Shown here: piece by piece, positions 25,428-35,200 of the stretch
How positions within the stretch are numbered: the first letter of the stretch is position 1
How the letters are laid out: each line of letters opens with the position of its first letter
Origin: an uncultured Ruminococcus sp.
GTDB taxonomy: Bacteria; Bacillota; Clostridia; Oscillospirales; Ruminococcaceae
Direction: 5' to 3'
DNA: 51,835 bases
Assembly: GCA_947627175.1 (NCBI GenBank)
Contig: CANQVA010000013.1
Coordinates: 1-51,835, forward strand
Made by a program: the position numbers and the translations under genes
The notes under the pieces: model-generated
Told to the model about the DNA's origin: nothing
Databases searched by the model: none
Seen by the model: the letters and a program-made list of their open reading frames with translations, nothing else

Positions 25428-26551
25428 TAGTTTTTTGTCAAGGGGATTACATGAACATATCTGTCTTCAATAATTCTTTTTCTTAAAAAAACCATATCAA
25501 AAATATCAACACTTCCGTCATAGTTCGTGTCTGCAACTTCATATTGTATTTTCGTTAATTTCGTCTTACCAAACATATATTTCTGAAATATAACTGCATC
25601 CGAAATATTTATATATTCGTCCATATTCAAGTCGCAAATGTCAGGCATAACACAGCCGATTGTTCCATAATGCAGTCTGAATTCACCATTTACAACTTCA
25701 AGTATTATTGATGACATAGGGAAAATGTCAAAAGAATATACTTCAACAAATCCGTTACTTATGGGTTCAATAGTAGTGTATGAAAATATATCGTCAATTT
25801 CAGGAGAACTTTCACTGTAGAAAGTGTTTGTTATTTCAGCATTTCCCGATACATTTATATGTGAATTTTCCTCATCTGAAATGTATGGAGTTTTCAGACA
25901 AAAAACCGATTTGTCTTTGTTCGTTTCTGATTCATAGCCATAGTCAAAGAATGTAAAGAATATATTATTGTCAATAGTATTTGATGCCAATGAATAGTAT
26001 GCACCATTGTTATATATTTTTTCTGTGTCGTATTCCTCGAAATAATAAAAACCTGATATTTCACCCGACTTTATATCACTAACGCTTTTTTCGTTTCTGT
26101 AAGAAGTTTCACCTAAATATTCAACATTTGTGCCTGTATTTATATTATATGTTACTGCAAAGTTCTGAATAACGGGATAGAAATAATGAAAGTGCATTTC
26201 AGCAGGAGGTGCATTTTCGTCTATATCATAGACAATATAGTCCATATCTATAATTTCCTCTTCAAGATATATTCTTGAAATAAGAAAAGAACCGCTGTTA
26301 TAAATTGTTGGAGTGAATTTGAAATAATTGTCTGCTCTCTCCGTATCGAATTCTGAAATTCCGCTTACTATGAAGTCAAAATATTTGCTGCCTTCAAAAA
26401 TAACGCTGTTGCCGTCAACTGTATATGGCTGTACTGATGTAGAAATTGCTTCCGAATAGTTATAATCTTCAGCATTTGAAACAGTCGGTAATGCTGAAAT
26501 ACTCATAACAGCCGAAAGAATAAGTGAAATAATTATTTTTGATTTTTTCAT
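25424..26551 (-). CDS. Secreted dockerin-type protein of unknown function
   Basis: A 375-aa protein. Residues 1-27 are a signal peptide (basic start, hydrophobic core, cut near SNAED). About 270 residues with beta-rich character follow and match no domain I recognise. The C-terminus is a dockerin-like pair of calcium motifs: DLNMDEYINISDAVIFQKYM and DTNYDGSVDIFDMVFLRKR (about 308-360). This pairs with cohesins or forms an intramolecular clamp. It is third in an operon with an ECF sigma factor and an anti-sigma-like protein, so it may be a target or part of the signal chain. No terminator separates it from the rib promoter. Confidence 0.8.
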   Translation of the reverse strand: MKKSKIIISLILSAVMSISALPTVSNAEDYNYSEAISTSVQPYTVDGNSVIFEGSKYFDFIVSGISEFDTERADNYFKFTPTIYNSGSFLISRIYLEEEIIDMDYIVYDIDENAPPAEMHFHYFYPVIQNFAVTYNINTGTNVEYLGETSYRNEKSVSDIKSGEISGFYYFEEYDTEKIYNNGAYYSLASNTIDNNIFFTFFDYGYESETNKDKSVFCLKTPYISDEENSHINVSGNAEITNTFYSESSPEIDDIFSYTTIEPISNGFVEVYSFDIFPMSSIILEVVNGEFRLHYGTIGCVMPDICDLNMDEYINISDAVIFQKYMFGKTKLTKIQYEVADTNYDGSVDIFDMVFLRKRIIEDRYVHVIPLTKNY

Positions 26552-26563
26552 AAATAGACCTCC

Positions 26564-27859
26564 TTAATTATTGATAAAATCGTAGATTTCCTTAATTGTA
26601 AACATGAGGTTGTTATTGTTCATACTTACATAATAACCGTCTTTATAACAGAACCTGCTTATATCACTGTATGTTACAAGGTGATAACTCCCATTCGGCA
26701 AAGGACTTTCACTTTCTTTAATAAAATAAAGATATGTTTTTCCTGTTTCAGAAAAAGTTTTATTTTCGCCAGGGTCAAAAATCGTCATATTATTTTCAAT
26801 AGCCTGCTCAAGTTTAATATTTATGTCGGTAGAATATTCACAAGCAGGAATGTATCCACCTTTGCCATAAACTGAAATTTTTGAATATTTTTCAATATCG
26901 CCCTTTATAACTTCTGAAACGGTTATATTTTCCTGAGTGTAGGGCTTTCCGTCAAATCCTGTGTAAATAATTTCATCAACATCTGCAATTACAATCATGT
27001 CTGAACTTTGTGCCAAATCTTCCCATCTTAAAAATCCTGACTGAGGCGGAGTTAAACCATCAGCATCTTCCGTAAATTCACTCAAATAAATAGCATTGTC
27101 ATCAGGATAATAACGAACCGGCGGAAAAACTGTATAGTCAGGAGATATGTCTAAAGATGGGCTATAGGTTGTTGTTTGTGGCGTTGGAGTGTCTGATGAT
27201 GGATTCGGAATAGTGGTAGTTGGTTCTGTGAGATTTTGTTCATCATCTGTGAAATTTTGTTCATCAGTGGTAATTGACGATTTTTCTGTAGAAGTAGTAA
27301 TTGTTGTACGGTGTGTGGTACTTGTTGCTTTTCCTGTAGTTGTCTGTGTTGTTTCCGTCTTTTTGTCATTATTTTCATAATCGTTATCAGCTATATTGTC
27401 TGACGGAAGATTTTCATTATATTCGTCATTTCTTTTATCCGAATTATCTTTTGTGGATTTTGTCGTTGTTGTTATTGTTTTTGTTGTTGTACTTTTTTTA
27501 TTTTTACTGCTTTTATCTGTTTTAACTGCTGTAGTAGTCTGAGCAGGCTTTTCAGAATTACGCACGTAAGAAAAAGATGTCTGAATATAATTGTCTGTAT
27601 TACTTTCATAGTCAGAAGATTCAGACGAGTATGCACTATTGTCAATATTTTCCGGCTCTTCAAATCGGGGCAAATTCTTTATACTGCTCCATACTCCTAT
27701 AATCATTACTGCAACTATTACTGTGGGCAGATATATCGGTATAAAGGACGAAAATTTTCTTTCAGGCTTTATGTCAAGTTTATTGAAAAAACTATCTTTA
27801 TGATTTAGTTCAGGAATATTAAAGGCATTTTTTAAAGTCTTTTTAGACTTTTTATTCAC
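26564..27859 (-). CDS. Anti-sigma-like single-pass membrane protein with Thr-rich stalk
   Basis: This 431-aa protein starts at a GTG overlapping the sigma gene stop (GTGA). About 40 cytoplasmic residues (basic, with NAFNIPEL) come before one membrane helix (FIPIYLPTVIVAVMIIGVW). A long low-complexity Thr/Ser/Asp region follows, with TTTK and TTTT runs, as outside stalk. Last comes a folded C-terminal domain of about 170 residues (AQSSDMIVIADVDEI through KTYLYFIKES) with OB-like strand spacing. Gene order and topology fit an anti-sigma factor that holds the sigma at the membrane and senses outside. No zinc or RsgI motif is visible, so the assignment rests on context. Confidence 0.65.
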   Translation of the reverse strand: MNKKSKKTLKNAFNIPELNHKDSFFNKLDIKPERKFSSFIPIYLPTVIVAVMIIGVWSSIKNLPRFEEPENIDNSAYSSESSDYESNTDNYIQTSFSYVRNSEKPAQTTTAVKTDKSSKNKKSTTTKTITTTTKSTKDNSDKRNDEYNENLPSDNIADNDYENNDKKTETTQTTTGKATSTTHRTTITTSTEKSSITTDEQNFTDDEQNLTEPTTTIPNPSSDTPTPQTTTYSPSLDISPDYTVFPPVRYYPDDNAIYLSEFTEDADGLTPPQSGFLRWEDLAQSSDMIVIADVDEIIYTGFDGKPYTQENITVSEVIKGDIEKYSKISVYGKGGYIPACEYSTDINIKLEQAIENNMTIFDPGENKTFSETGKTYLYFIKESESPLPNGSYHLVTYSDISRFCYKDGYYVSMNNNNLMFTIKEIYDFINN

Positions 27860-28317
27860 TTCAAATCCTCCCTTTCAAGCTCTTTCCGCAGAAATTCAAG
27901 TATATTTTTTATTCTGCGGTTGAGTGCAAATCTTGATATATTGTACAGCTTGCTTATTAGTCCGACGGATTCTTCATTTACATAACGCAGAAGAATTATT
28001 TCTCTGTCCTCGTCGGAAAGTTTTTTCAATGCCCCACTCAAAGCTATACTTGTTAAAACATTATCTTCATTATCGGTATTATCCGGTAAATCTTCGGGTA
28101 ATTCCTCAGTAGTTTTCTTGCGGTATTCGTCTATACATAGATTGCCGGCGATTGTGTATAAGTACTGTAAGTCTTTATTTTTATTGTGATACTGCGGTTT
28201 TTCAAGAAAACGAAGGAAGGTTTCTTGTGTTAAATCCTCTGCTGTTTCACGATTATGAACACGCAGATAACAGTATCTGTATACTTTATCATATTGATTA
28301 CGTAAATCAATTAACAC
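27856..28317 (-). CDS. ECF-type RNA polymerase sigma factor
   Basis: A 153-aa sigma-70 family protein with only regions 2 and 4. Region 2: YDKVYRYCYLRVHNRETAEDLTQETFLRFL, with the DLTQETF core, and DLQYLYTIAGNLCIDEYRKK. Region 4: LKKLSDEDREIILLRYVNEESVGLISKLYNIS with the recognition helix after it. I use GTG 28317 because GGGAGG lies 8 nt upstream. The ATG at 28335 lies upstream of the RBS, and the ATG just before the GTG is out of frame and meets a stop at once. Coupled by 4-nt overlap to its presumed anti-sigma factor. Confidence 0.85.
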   Translation of the reverse strand: MLIDLRNQYDKVYRYCYLRVHNRETAEDLTQETFLRFLEKPQYHNKNKDLQYLYTIAGNLCIDEYRKKTTEELPEDLPDNTDNEDNVLTSIALSGALKKLSDEDREIILLRYVNEESVGLISKLYNISRFALNRRIKNILEFLRKELEREDLK

Positions 28318-28333
28318 ATATAAACCTCCCTTC

Positions 28334-28361
28334 ATTATATTTGACGTTTGAAAAACGTAAA
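28334..28361 (-). promoter_or_regulatory. Possible promoter with palindrome in front of the sigma operon
   Basis: On the minus strand: TTTACG (28361-28356), 16-nt spacer, TATAAT (28339-28334). The spacer region holds a perfect inverted repeat ACGTTT-N3-AAACGT (28344-28358), placed like an operator. The WYL regulator next door or the sigma factor itself could act here; neither is shown. Confidence 0.4.
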
Positions 28362-28439
28362 TGTGCGGTTTGAATTGTAAATATTTTGTGAATATTATGT
28401 TACCATATTTTTAACACTATGTCAACAGGTAGTTTTTTC

Positions 28440-28468
28440 TTGACAAACAGTCTTAAAAATACTATAAT
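28440..28468 (+). promoter_or_regulatory. Promoter of the WYL regulator
   Basis: TTGACA (28440-28445), 17-nt spacer, TATAAT (28463-28468). Divergent from the sigma operon. Confidence 0.85.
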
Positions 28469-28497
28469 GTATATTATAATATATATCGGAGGAAAAT

Positions 28498-29466
28498 ATG
28501 GAACATGAAAGAATTTTAGCTGTTTATGAATGTCTGTGTCGTTATACAGATAAATCAAGAGGAGTATCCCTGAAAGAAATAAAAAGATATATTTCATCTT
28601 CCGGAAACTTTAAAAACGTTTCAGACCTTACAGTAAGAAGAGATATAGAACGCCTTACGGCAATGGGAAATGATATTCGCATTGAACACGGAACACACAA
28701 TACCTCATATTATCATCTGATAAAACAATGCTTTTCATTCAATGAAATCAGATTTATTGTTGATTCAATTTCAATAAATAAATTTCTTTCAAATTCTCAG
28801 AAACATAGACTTATTAAAAAATTTGAGGGGCTATGCTCCGATTCTGAACTCCGCACTCTTATAGGCAGAGTTTCAATGAATGCAGAAAACGTCTTTTCAC
28901 ATAACCTTATGAATAATCTTGAAAAGATTTACAGTATTATCGAAAATCATCAGAAAATAAATTTTGATTACGGGAGATTCAATATTCAGAAAAAAATGGT
29001 TTACTACAGAAAACGCAGAAATATAATTCCTGTAAAGGTTATTTATTTCAGTACACGTTTTTATATGAAATGTATGGATATTGAAACTAAAGCATTGCGT
29101 ACATATCGTGTTGACCGAATGAAAAATATCACCGCCGGTGAAACAGTAGAGTCTGATTTTTTGGAAAAACCGGTTGCGGACGGGGTTGTCCTCGATATGT
29201 TTGAACCTGAATATTTTGAATTTGTAACGCTTCATGTCAAGCGTTTTCTTATGGATGACATGATTGAATGGCTCGGAAGTAATGTAAATATAAGAGAAGA
29301 TTTTGAGGACGAAGACAGCATTTTTATAAATGCAAGAATAGGAATAGGTAAAGGCTTTTATCGCTGGGTCATGAAGTATGGCAGTGATATTGAAATTGTT
29401 TCTCCACTGTCAGTAAGAGATGATTTTTTTGAAGTACTGAAAAAAGTCGCTGAAGTATATAAATAA
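28498..29466 (+). CDS. WYL-domain transcriptional regulator
   Basis: This 322-aa protein has an N-terminal winged helix-turn-helix (about 1-75, with SDLTVRRDIERLTAMG as recognition region). A linker and a WYL sensor domain follow (about 150-215: FDYGRF, IIPVKVIYFSTRFYMKCMD and TYRVDRMKNI). The WYL triad itself is changed to FYM. A C-terminal dimerisation domain of the WCX type closes the protein. Proteins of this design bind nucleotides or nucleic acid fragments and often repress phage-defence operons (CapW, BrxR). It sits 185 nt upstream of the dynamin/HerA operon on the same strand, with a terminator and a new promoter between, and may control it. Confidence 0.82.
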   Translation: MEHERILAVYECLCRYTDKSRGVSLKEIKRYISSSGNFKNVSDLTVRRDIERLTAMGNDIRIEHGTHNTSYYHLIKQCFSFNEIRFIVDSISINKFLSNSQKHRLIKKFEGLCSDSELRTLIGRVSMNAENVFSHNLMNNLEKIYSIIENHQKINFDYGRFNIQKKMVYYRKRRNIIPVKVIYFSTRFYMKCMDIETKALRTYRVDRMKNITAGETVESDFLEKPVADGVVLDMFEPEYFEFVTLHVKRFLMDDMIEWLGSNVNIREDFEDEDSIFINARIGIGKGFYRWVMKYGSDIEIVSPLSVRDDFFEVLKKVAEVYK

Positions 29467-29500
29467 AATGGATTTTTGATACTTTGGAATCCATTTTTAT
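29466..29500 (+). terminator. Terminator after the WYL gene
   Basis: AAATGGATT pairs with AATCCATT and is followed by TTTTAT. It separates the regulator from the next operon. Confidence 0.7.
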
Positions 29501-29524
29501 ATTATATAAAAGCTCTGAAACAGG

Positions 29525-29554
29525 TTGACTTCTTTGCTGATATTGTGGTATAAT
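29525..29554 (+). promoter_or_regulatory. Promoter of the dynamin/HerA/nuclease operon
   Basis: TTGACT (29525-29530), 18-nt spacer, TATAAT (29549-29554). An AT-rich leader of about 90 nt follows, ending in AGGAGG before the ATG. Confidence 0.75.
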
Positions 29555-29651
29555 ATACAAGGAGTTTTTTAATTGAATTTTGTTAATTTTACACAAAATA
29601 AACATTCTATAATTATTTTTTTCGCTAAGTATATAAACAGGAGGCTATAAC

Positions 29652-32216
29652 ATGATTACAATTCAAATATCAAGTGACCCATACAAGCGTAAAATAACTT
29701 ATGAAATGGTCAACGGAAATCAGCTTACACCAATAGACAGCAGTAACCCCGATACCCCTGAAAAGCTGAAACTTCTTTCAGTTGATTATTCCGATTGTTT
29801 TTTTCCTTTTAAGGCATATGAAATTGCCGAACTCATATGGCATACATATTCTACCAGTTCTATTCCCGTCTGCATACAATTCAGAGGTACTACTGAAGAG
29901 TATAGAGAATTATGTTCAGTTTGCGATATTCTGAATGCCGAAAACAAAAAACTTCTGCCGGAGGAACAACTTCCGGAATTGAAATACAGGCAAGCAGATG
30001 AATATCTTGCAAACGCAGGAGATATTTTACCGGAGGTAACGGGTTATTTCAAATCAATCAAAGATATTATTGCTAACAATATCACAGCAAGTGACAGTAA
30101 AAATCTCATAGAACAACAGCAGGAAAAGTTTGACGATGTTTCCAAAAAGGAAATACCTGTATGTGTTATTGGCAATTACAGTTCAGGAAAATCTACTTTC
30201 ATAAATGCTATTTTAGGTTGTGAGGTACTGCCAAGCGGTGACAAACCGCTTACAGCGAAAATTTATGAAATAAGATGTAGTGATAATTCAGAAGTTGCCA
30301 ATGTAGAATTTACATCAAATAATATGGTTGTCACAATTTCTTTCTATCGTGGCGGATATACAATACGTCCTGAAAATTACAATGATGAACTGTCTGCTAA
30401 AATTCATGAATGCTTAGAACGTGAAAAAGACAATACTCTTTCCGGAAGAGTTCAGATGCTTCTGCAAGTAATCAACGATGGTGACATTGAAGACAGAGTG
30501 AAAATACATATTCCTTTTAACAGTGATTCTCCGCTCCGAAACAGTGAGCATCCTTATGTACTGTTTGATACTCCCGGTGATAACGTCGCAAACCATGAAC
30601 GCCATATTCAGGTTTTACAAGATGCACTGCGTGGAATGTCTAACGGCTTAATGCTTTATGTTACTGTCAGCAATCAGCTGCATACTATGTCAAATCAGCA
30701 ACTTTGTGATAAAGTCAAGGCAATTCAAGAAATAGATACACGCTTTACAATGGTTATTGTGAATCAAGCAGATAATGCTGATTTCAGTGAATATAACCGT
30801 ACAGAAATCATTGAATCACCGATACCTATTACATTACAGCCGGAGGGTATTTATTATGTATCTTCTATTATGGCTCTCGGTTCTAAAATAGACGGAAACT
30901 TTGTGAAAGATAACAATGCCATGATTTATATGCAGAAAGAAAATTTCTTCCTGAAAAATAAAGGTGAACGTTTTGCTCAACTTCTGTTTCTGTATAATAT
31001 CGCACCGAAACAAATAGAAATGGCTTCATGTCAGGGGGCAATTCACTATGGCGAATATGGCAGTAAAGAACGAATATTTGCCAATAGTGGCTTATGGGCA
31101 ATTGAACAGGAAATACAGCGTTTTGCGGACAATTATGCACCGTATAACAAATGTTATCAATCTCTTTTATTCCTGCTTAAAGTCAGGGAAATAGCAGAAA
31201 GTTATATTGCTGACGCTATCGAAATTCATAATAAATCAAGAATAGACTATCAGAGCCAACTTGACGGCGATAAAAAGAAATTATTAGGCGAGTTGAAAAA
31301 AAGCCGTGATGAATTTGTTGAGAACGCTAATATTGAGTATCCGACGGAAATGGAATCATATAAGAAAGATGCATACAAATCTGTTGATAAGGATCAGTTT
31401 GTAAAGTTGGAAAATGAATTGACAACAATTCTTGAAACTAATGAAAACTATTCAGAAAAGGCTGAAAGTGCCGATAAAGCAATGGAAAGGACATTTAAAA
31501 TCAAAAACATATTCAACGCAGATATTCGTGCCGATATAAAACAAAGTTATAAATATTGGCGTGATAAAAGTAATGATCGTGATGAAGCAAGAAAGAAAAT
31601 TGATACAGATGCCGCTGACCAGCTTTTGACACAGGTAAAAGAACTTTTTAACATTACTGTAAATCAGGCTCAGAATATTTTGTTCCAGTCCTCCAGCAAT
31701 TATTGGAAAACAAAAGCGGAGGAATTAAGAAAAAATTTACTTAGCGTTGTATTGGAATCATCTGATATTTCACAAGAAAGACGTGACAAATTACAAAATT
31801 TAATTGAAGGATTTGAACATATCACATTTTCAGGAGAAGTGGAAAAAATATTTGATAAAGAAATCTATGAAAGACATACATTATTTAAAATCTTTGAAGA
31901 CCACCGTCTGAATAAGAGAAAACTCGCCTCCCGTTTTAACAGCTCTCTTAAAGATGGCATTGACAGTATGTATTATCAGATGAAAAACAGCCATGAGAAG
32001 ATTTTTAAAAATTGGCAGACACAACTCTTCTCTGTTATAGAAGATAATGTTACAGAACTTAACCCGCAGTTGAAAGAATCTAAAAAACAAGTGGCATTCT
32101 ATGAGGGTCTTATTGAATCACTTGAAACGGCAAAAAATGCTCTGATTGAATATATTGATAAAATAGACAGGCTTATGGATTGGAAACCAATTGCAGAAGA
32201 AAATACTGCTGAATAA
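29652..32216 (+). CDS. Dynamin-like large GTPase
   Basis: An 854-aa protein. After about 165 N-terminal residues of unknown fold comes a dynamin-type GTPase domain. G1 is GNYSSGKST (about 174-182), G2 lies in SGDKPLTAK, and G3 is DTPGDN (about 306). The G4 position reads NQAD (about 370) where TKxD is usual. The rest, about 520-850, is largely helical and charged, as in the stalk of bacterial dynamin-like proteins. No membrane helix is obvious. Bacterial dynamins remodel membranes, and some protect cells against phage lysis. It is the first gene of a four-gene operon; only 14 nt separate it from the HerA-like gene. Confidence 0.85.
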   Translation: MITIQISSDPYKRKITYEMVNGNQLTPIDSSNPDTPEKLKLLSVDYSDCFFPFKAYEIAELIWHTYSTSSIPVCIQFRGTTEEYRELCSVCDILNAENKKLLPEEQLPELKYRQADEYLANAGDILPEVTGYFKSIKDIIANNITASDSKNLIEQQQEKFDDVSKKEIPVCVIGNYSSGKSTFINAILGCEVLPSGDKPLTAKIYEIRCSDNSEVANVEFTSNNMVVTISFYRGGYTIRPENYNDELSAKIHECLEREKDNTLSGRVQMLLQVINDGDIEDRVKIHIPFNSDSPLRNSEHPYVLFDTPGDNVANHERHIQVLQDALRGMSNGLMLYVTVSNQLHTMSNQQLCDKVKAIQEIDTRFTMVIVNQADNADFSEYNRTEIIESPIPITLQPEGIYYVSSIMALGSKIDGNFVKDNNAMIYMQKENFFLKNKGERFAQLLFLYNIAPKQIEMASCQGAIHYGEYGSKERIFANSGLWAIEQEIQRFADNYAPYNKCYQSLLFLLKVREIAESYIADAIEIHNKSRIDYQSQLDGDKKKLLGELKKSRDEFVENANIEYPTEMESYKKDAYKSVDKDQFVKLENELTTILETNENYSEKAESADKAMERTFKIKNIFNADIRADIKQSYKYWRDKSNDRDEARKKIDTDAADQLLTQVKELFNITVNQAQNILFQSSSNYWKTKAEELRKNLLSVVLESSDISQERRDKLQNLIEGFEHITFSGEVEKIFDKEIYERHTLFKIFEDHRLNKRKLASRFNSSLKDGIDSMYYQMKNSHEKIFKNWQTQLFSVIEDNVTELNPQLKESKKQVAFYEGLIESLETAKNALIEYIDKIDRLMDWKPIAEENTAE

Positions 32217-32230
32217 TAAAGGAGATAATC

Positions 32231-35200
32231 ATGGGCATAAAACAATGGATTGCAAAACAAGGAATGAAAGCCGGAAACAGAATTTCAAAACTTTCAACAC
32301 TCAGCCCGTCACAAATGGAACATATTATTGACCTGAGAGACCAATATTTCGGTGATATGGCAGAACATAATCCGGGTTACAATTCTGAAAGGCTCACAAG
32401 AGGACTTCTTGCATCAAGCAGTATTGAAATATTTAGTGCATATCTTCCACAACTACAGGAACTTTATACACCTGTAGACAAAACTGCATCACTTCGTGTT
32501 GTGAAAAGTAAAGGAAATGAACTTACAGAACAATTTCCCGAATTTGATAATGAACATAATATTCGTTATGTTAATATTTCAAAATGGGTAACGGACAAAA
32601 TAGAAAACAGTCTTGAAAAATTAGTAAATGTTTATGCTGTATTATCAAATGAAAAATGCAATATTGCACTTATATTCAACAGAACAAAATCAGAAACACA
32701 AGTTTTTCTTGCTGTTGTCAATACAAAAAATGCAGGTGACAATTCCGATGTTGACGAATATATTAAACGGTTGACCGATGCAATAAGAGGTAATTTCCCC
32801 GGTTCAGTCTTTTCTTCAAAAGCTGTAATGGGTTCGCCTAAATGTCTTTCAAATATTGAAAAGAAATCTGTTGCAATTGCATCAAATATACCAACTGAAA
32901 AATCTGAAAAATTTATAAGTCAGACTATAGAAAAACTTCTTGACGGTATTATTCCCGAAAGCATAAAAGAAGAATATACATTGATTCTGCTTGCAACACC
33001 TATTAAGGATGTAGAAACACGGAAATTGCGTCTTTCTGAACTTTATACAGGATTAGCCCCATATTCTGAATGGCAGACTAATTTTACATATACTGAAAAT
33101 ATGGCGGAGGGTTCGTCTGCAACATTAGGTGTAAATGTCGGTGCAAGTGCAGGCATTCAGAACGGTCAGAATCAATCTATGCAGAATGGTGTTTCTAATC
33201 AAAGCAGTGAATCAAATCAGACAGGGCAACAGGCAGGCACACAGCAAAGTCAGGCAAATGCACAAAGTCGAAACAGAACAACAGGACAAAATATATCAGA
33301 CGGAACAAACAGGTCTTCTACTTACACAACATCACGAGGCGAAGTATATAACGCCACTCATACTGATTCTTCTTCAGTTTCAGATACTATTGGCGGTTCT
33401 GTAAGTGCCAGTTACAGTCAATCTGTTAAAGCAAAATCAGGAATTCCCGGACTTGTAGAGGTTGGAGCAGAATCAACATTCGGCATAAGTGCATCAGTTG
33501 ACCAACATCACACAACAGGCACTTCTATTTCTGATGCTATTTCACGTGGAACGAATAATTCCGTATCAAATGCCGCCACAAACGGTATTAACCATACTTT
33601 AACGCAAGTCGCATCACAGACTATCGGAAAAACTGTCACAGATACAATAGGCAGTTCAACTTCAACATCTATCGCTAAAACGTTGGGGCGTGCTGTTACA
33701 AATTCTCTTGCAAAAACAACAGGCGTGTTTTCAAGTTTTAATCTTGGCGGAAATGTTGGTGCAAGTTTTGCACGCTCATCAAATGTTACTGCAACAATCG
33801 GAAAGGGTGAAGGCATAACACAAAGTTTTACAAATCATAGTGTAAAACACGCATTGGAACTGCTTGAACAACAAATGACAAGATTTGAACAGAGTACAGC
33901 ACTTGGTATGTGGGACTTTGCCGCTTATGTAATCAGTGAAGATGTGAACACGGCGAATAATGTTGCACATTCATATTTAGCACTTACTGAAGGTGAATCT
34001 TCTTTTTTATCGCATTCCGCTGTCAATGTATGGCGAGGTGATATTGGGGAAAACGGTGCCGCTAAAATGATATGCAGATATTTACAAGAACTTCGCCACC
34101 CTGAATTTGTGCTTGACCCGCATATATTAAAGGCTGATTTGGGATTTTTTGCATATCCGCCTTATGTTACGGCAACAACGGCACTTTCGGGAAAAGAACT
34201 TGCATATTCATTGAATTTTCCAAGCAAATCAGTTGCAGGACTACCAATATATGAATGTGCGGAATTTGGCAGAAATATTGCAACTTATGATACAATAGAA
34301 AAAGACCCTGCTCAAATAAATCTTGGTCATATATTCCATATGAATCATGAAGAAAAAACTCTTGTTCGTTTACAGTGCAAATCACTTGCATCACACACTT
34401 TCATAACAGGAAGTACAGGTTCAGGAAAAAGTAATACTGTATATCAGATGCTTTCAGAAGCATACAGAAACAATATACCGTTTCTTGTAATAGAGCCCGC
34501 AAAAGGCGAATATAAAGATGCATTCAGTGATTATGATAATATTTCGGTATTCGGTACAAATCCGAAAAAAACACCGCTTTTGCGTATAAATCCGTTTTCA
34601 TTTCCTGATGACATTCACGTGTTAGAGCATATTGACCGACTCGTGGAAATATTCAACGTCTGTTGGCCTATGTATGCGGCGATGCCTGCGGTCTTAAAAA
34701 GTGCAGTGGAGCGTTCATATATCAATTGTGGTTGGGATTTGATGTTATCTGTCAATAAGTATGATAATAATCTGTATCCGTGTTTTGCTGATGTTGCCCG
34801 AAATATCAAAGAAATTATTGATACCAGTGAATACGATACAGAAAATAAAGGTGCATATAAAGGTTCACTCCTAACAAGATTACAATCTCTTACCACAGGA
34901 ATTAATGGGCTTATTTTTTCAAATGATGAACTTACGGGCGAACAGCTTTTTGATAAAAATGTTATAATAGATTTGAGCAGGGTCGGAGCATCGGAAACAA
35001 AATCGCTTATAATGGGTATGCTTGTATTGAAATTACAAGAATATCGTATCAGTACAAGTTTAACAATAAATAGCACTCTGAAACATATTACTGTTTTAGA
35101 AGAAGCACATAATATTTTAAGAAGAACATCTGTTGAACAATCAACAGAAAGTTCTAATATTATGGGAAAAAGCGTTGAAATGATTTCCAATGCAATAGCG

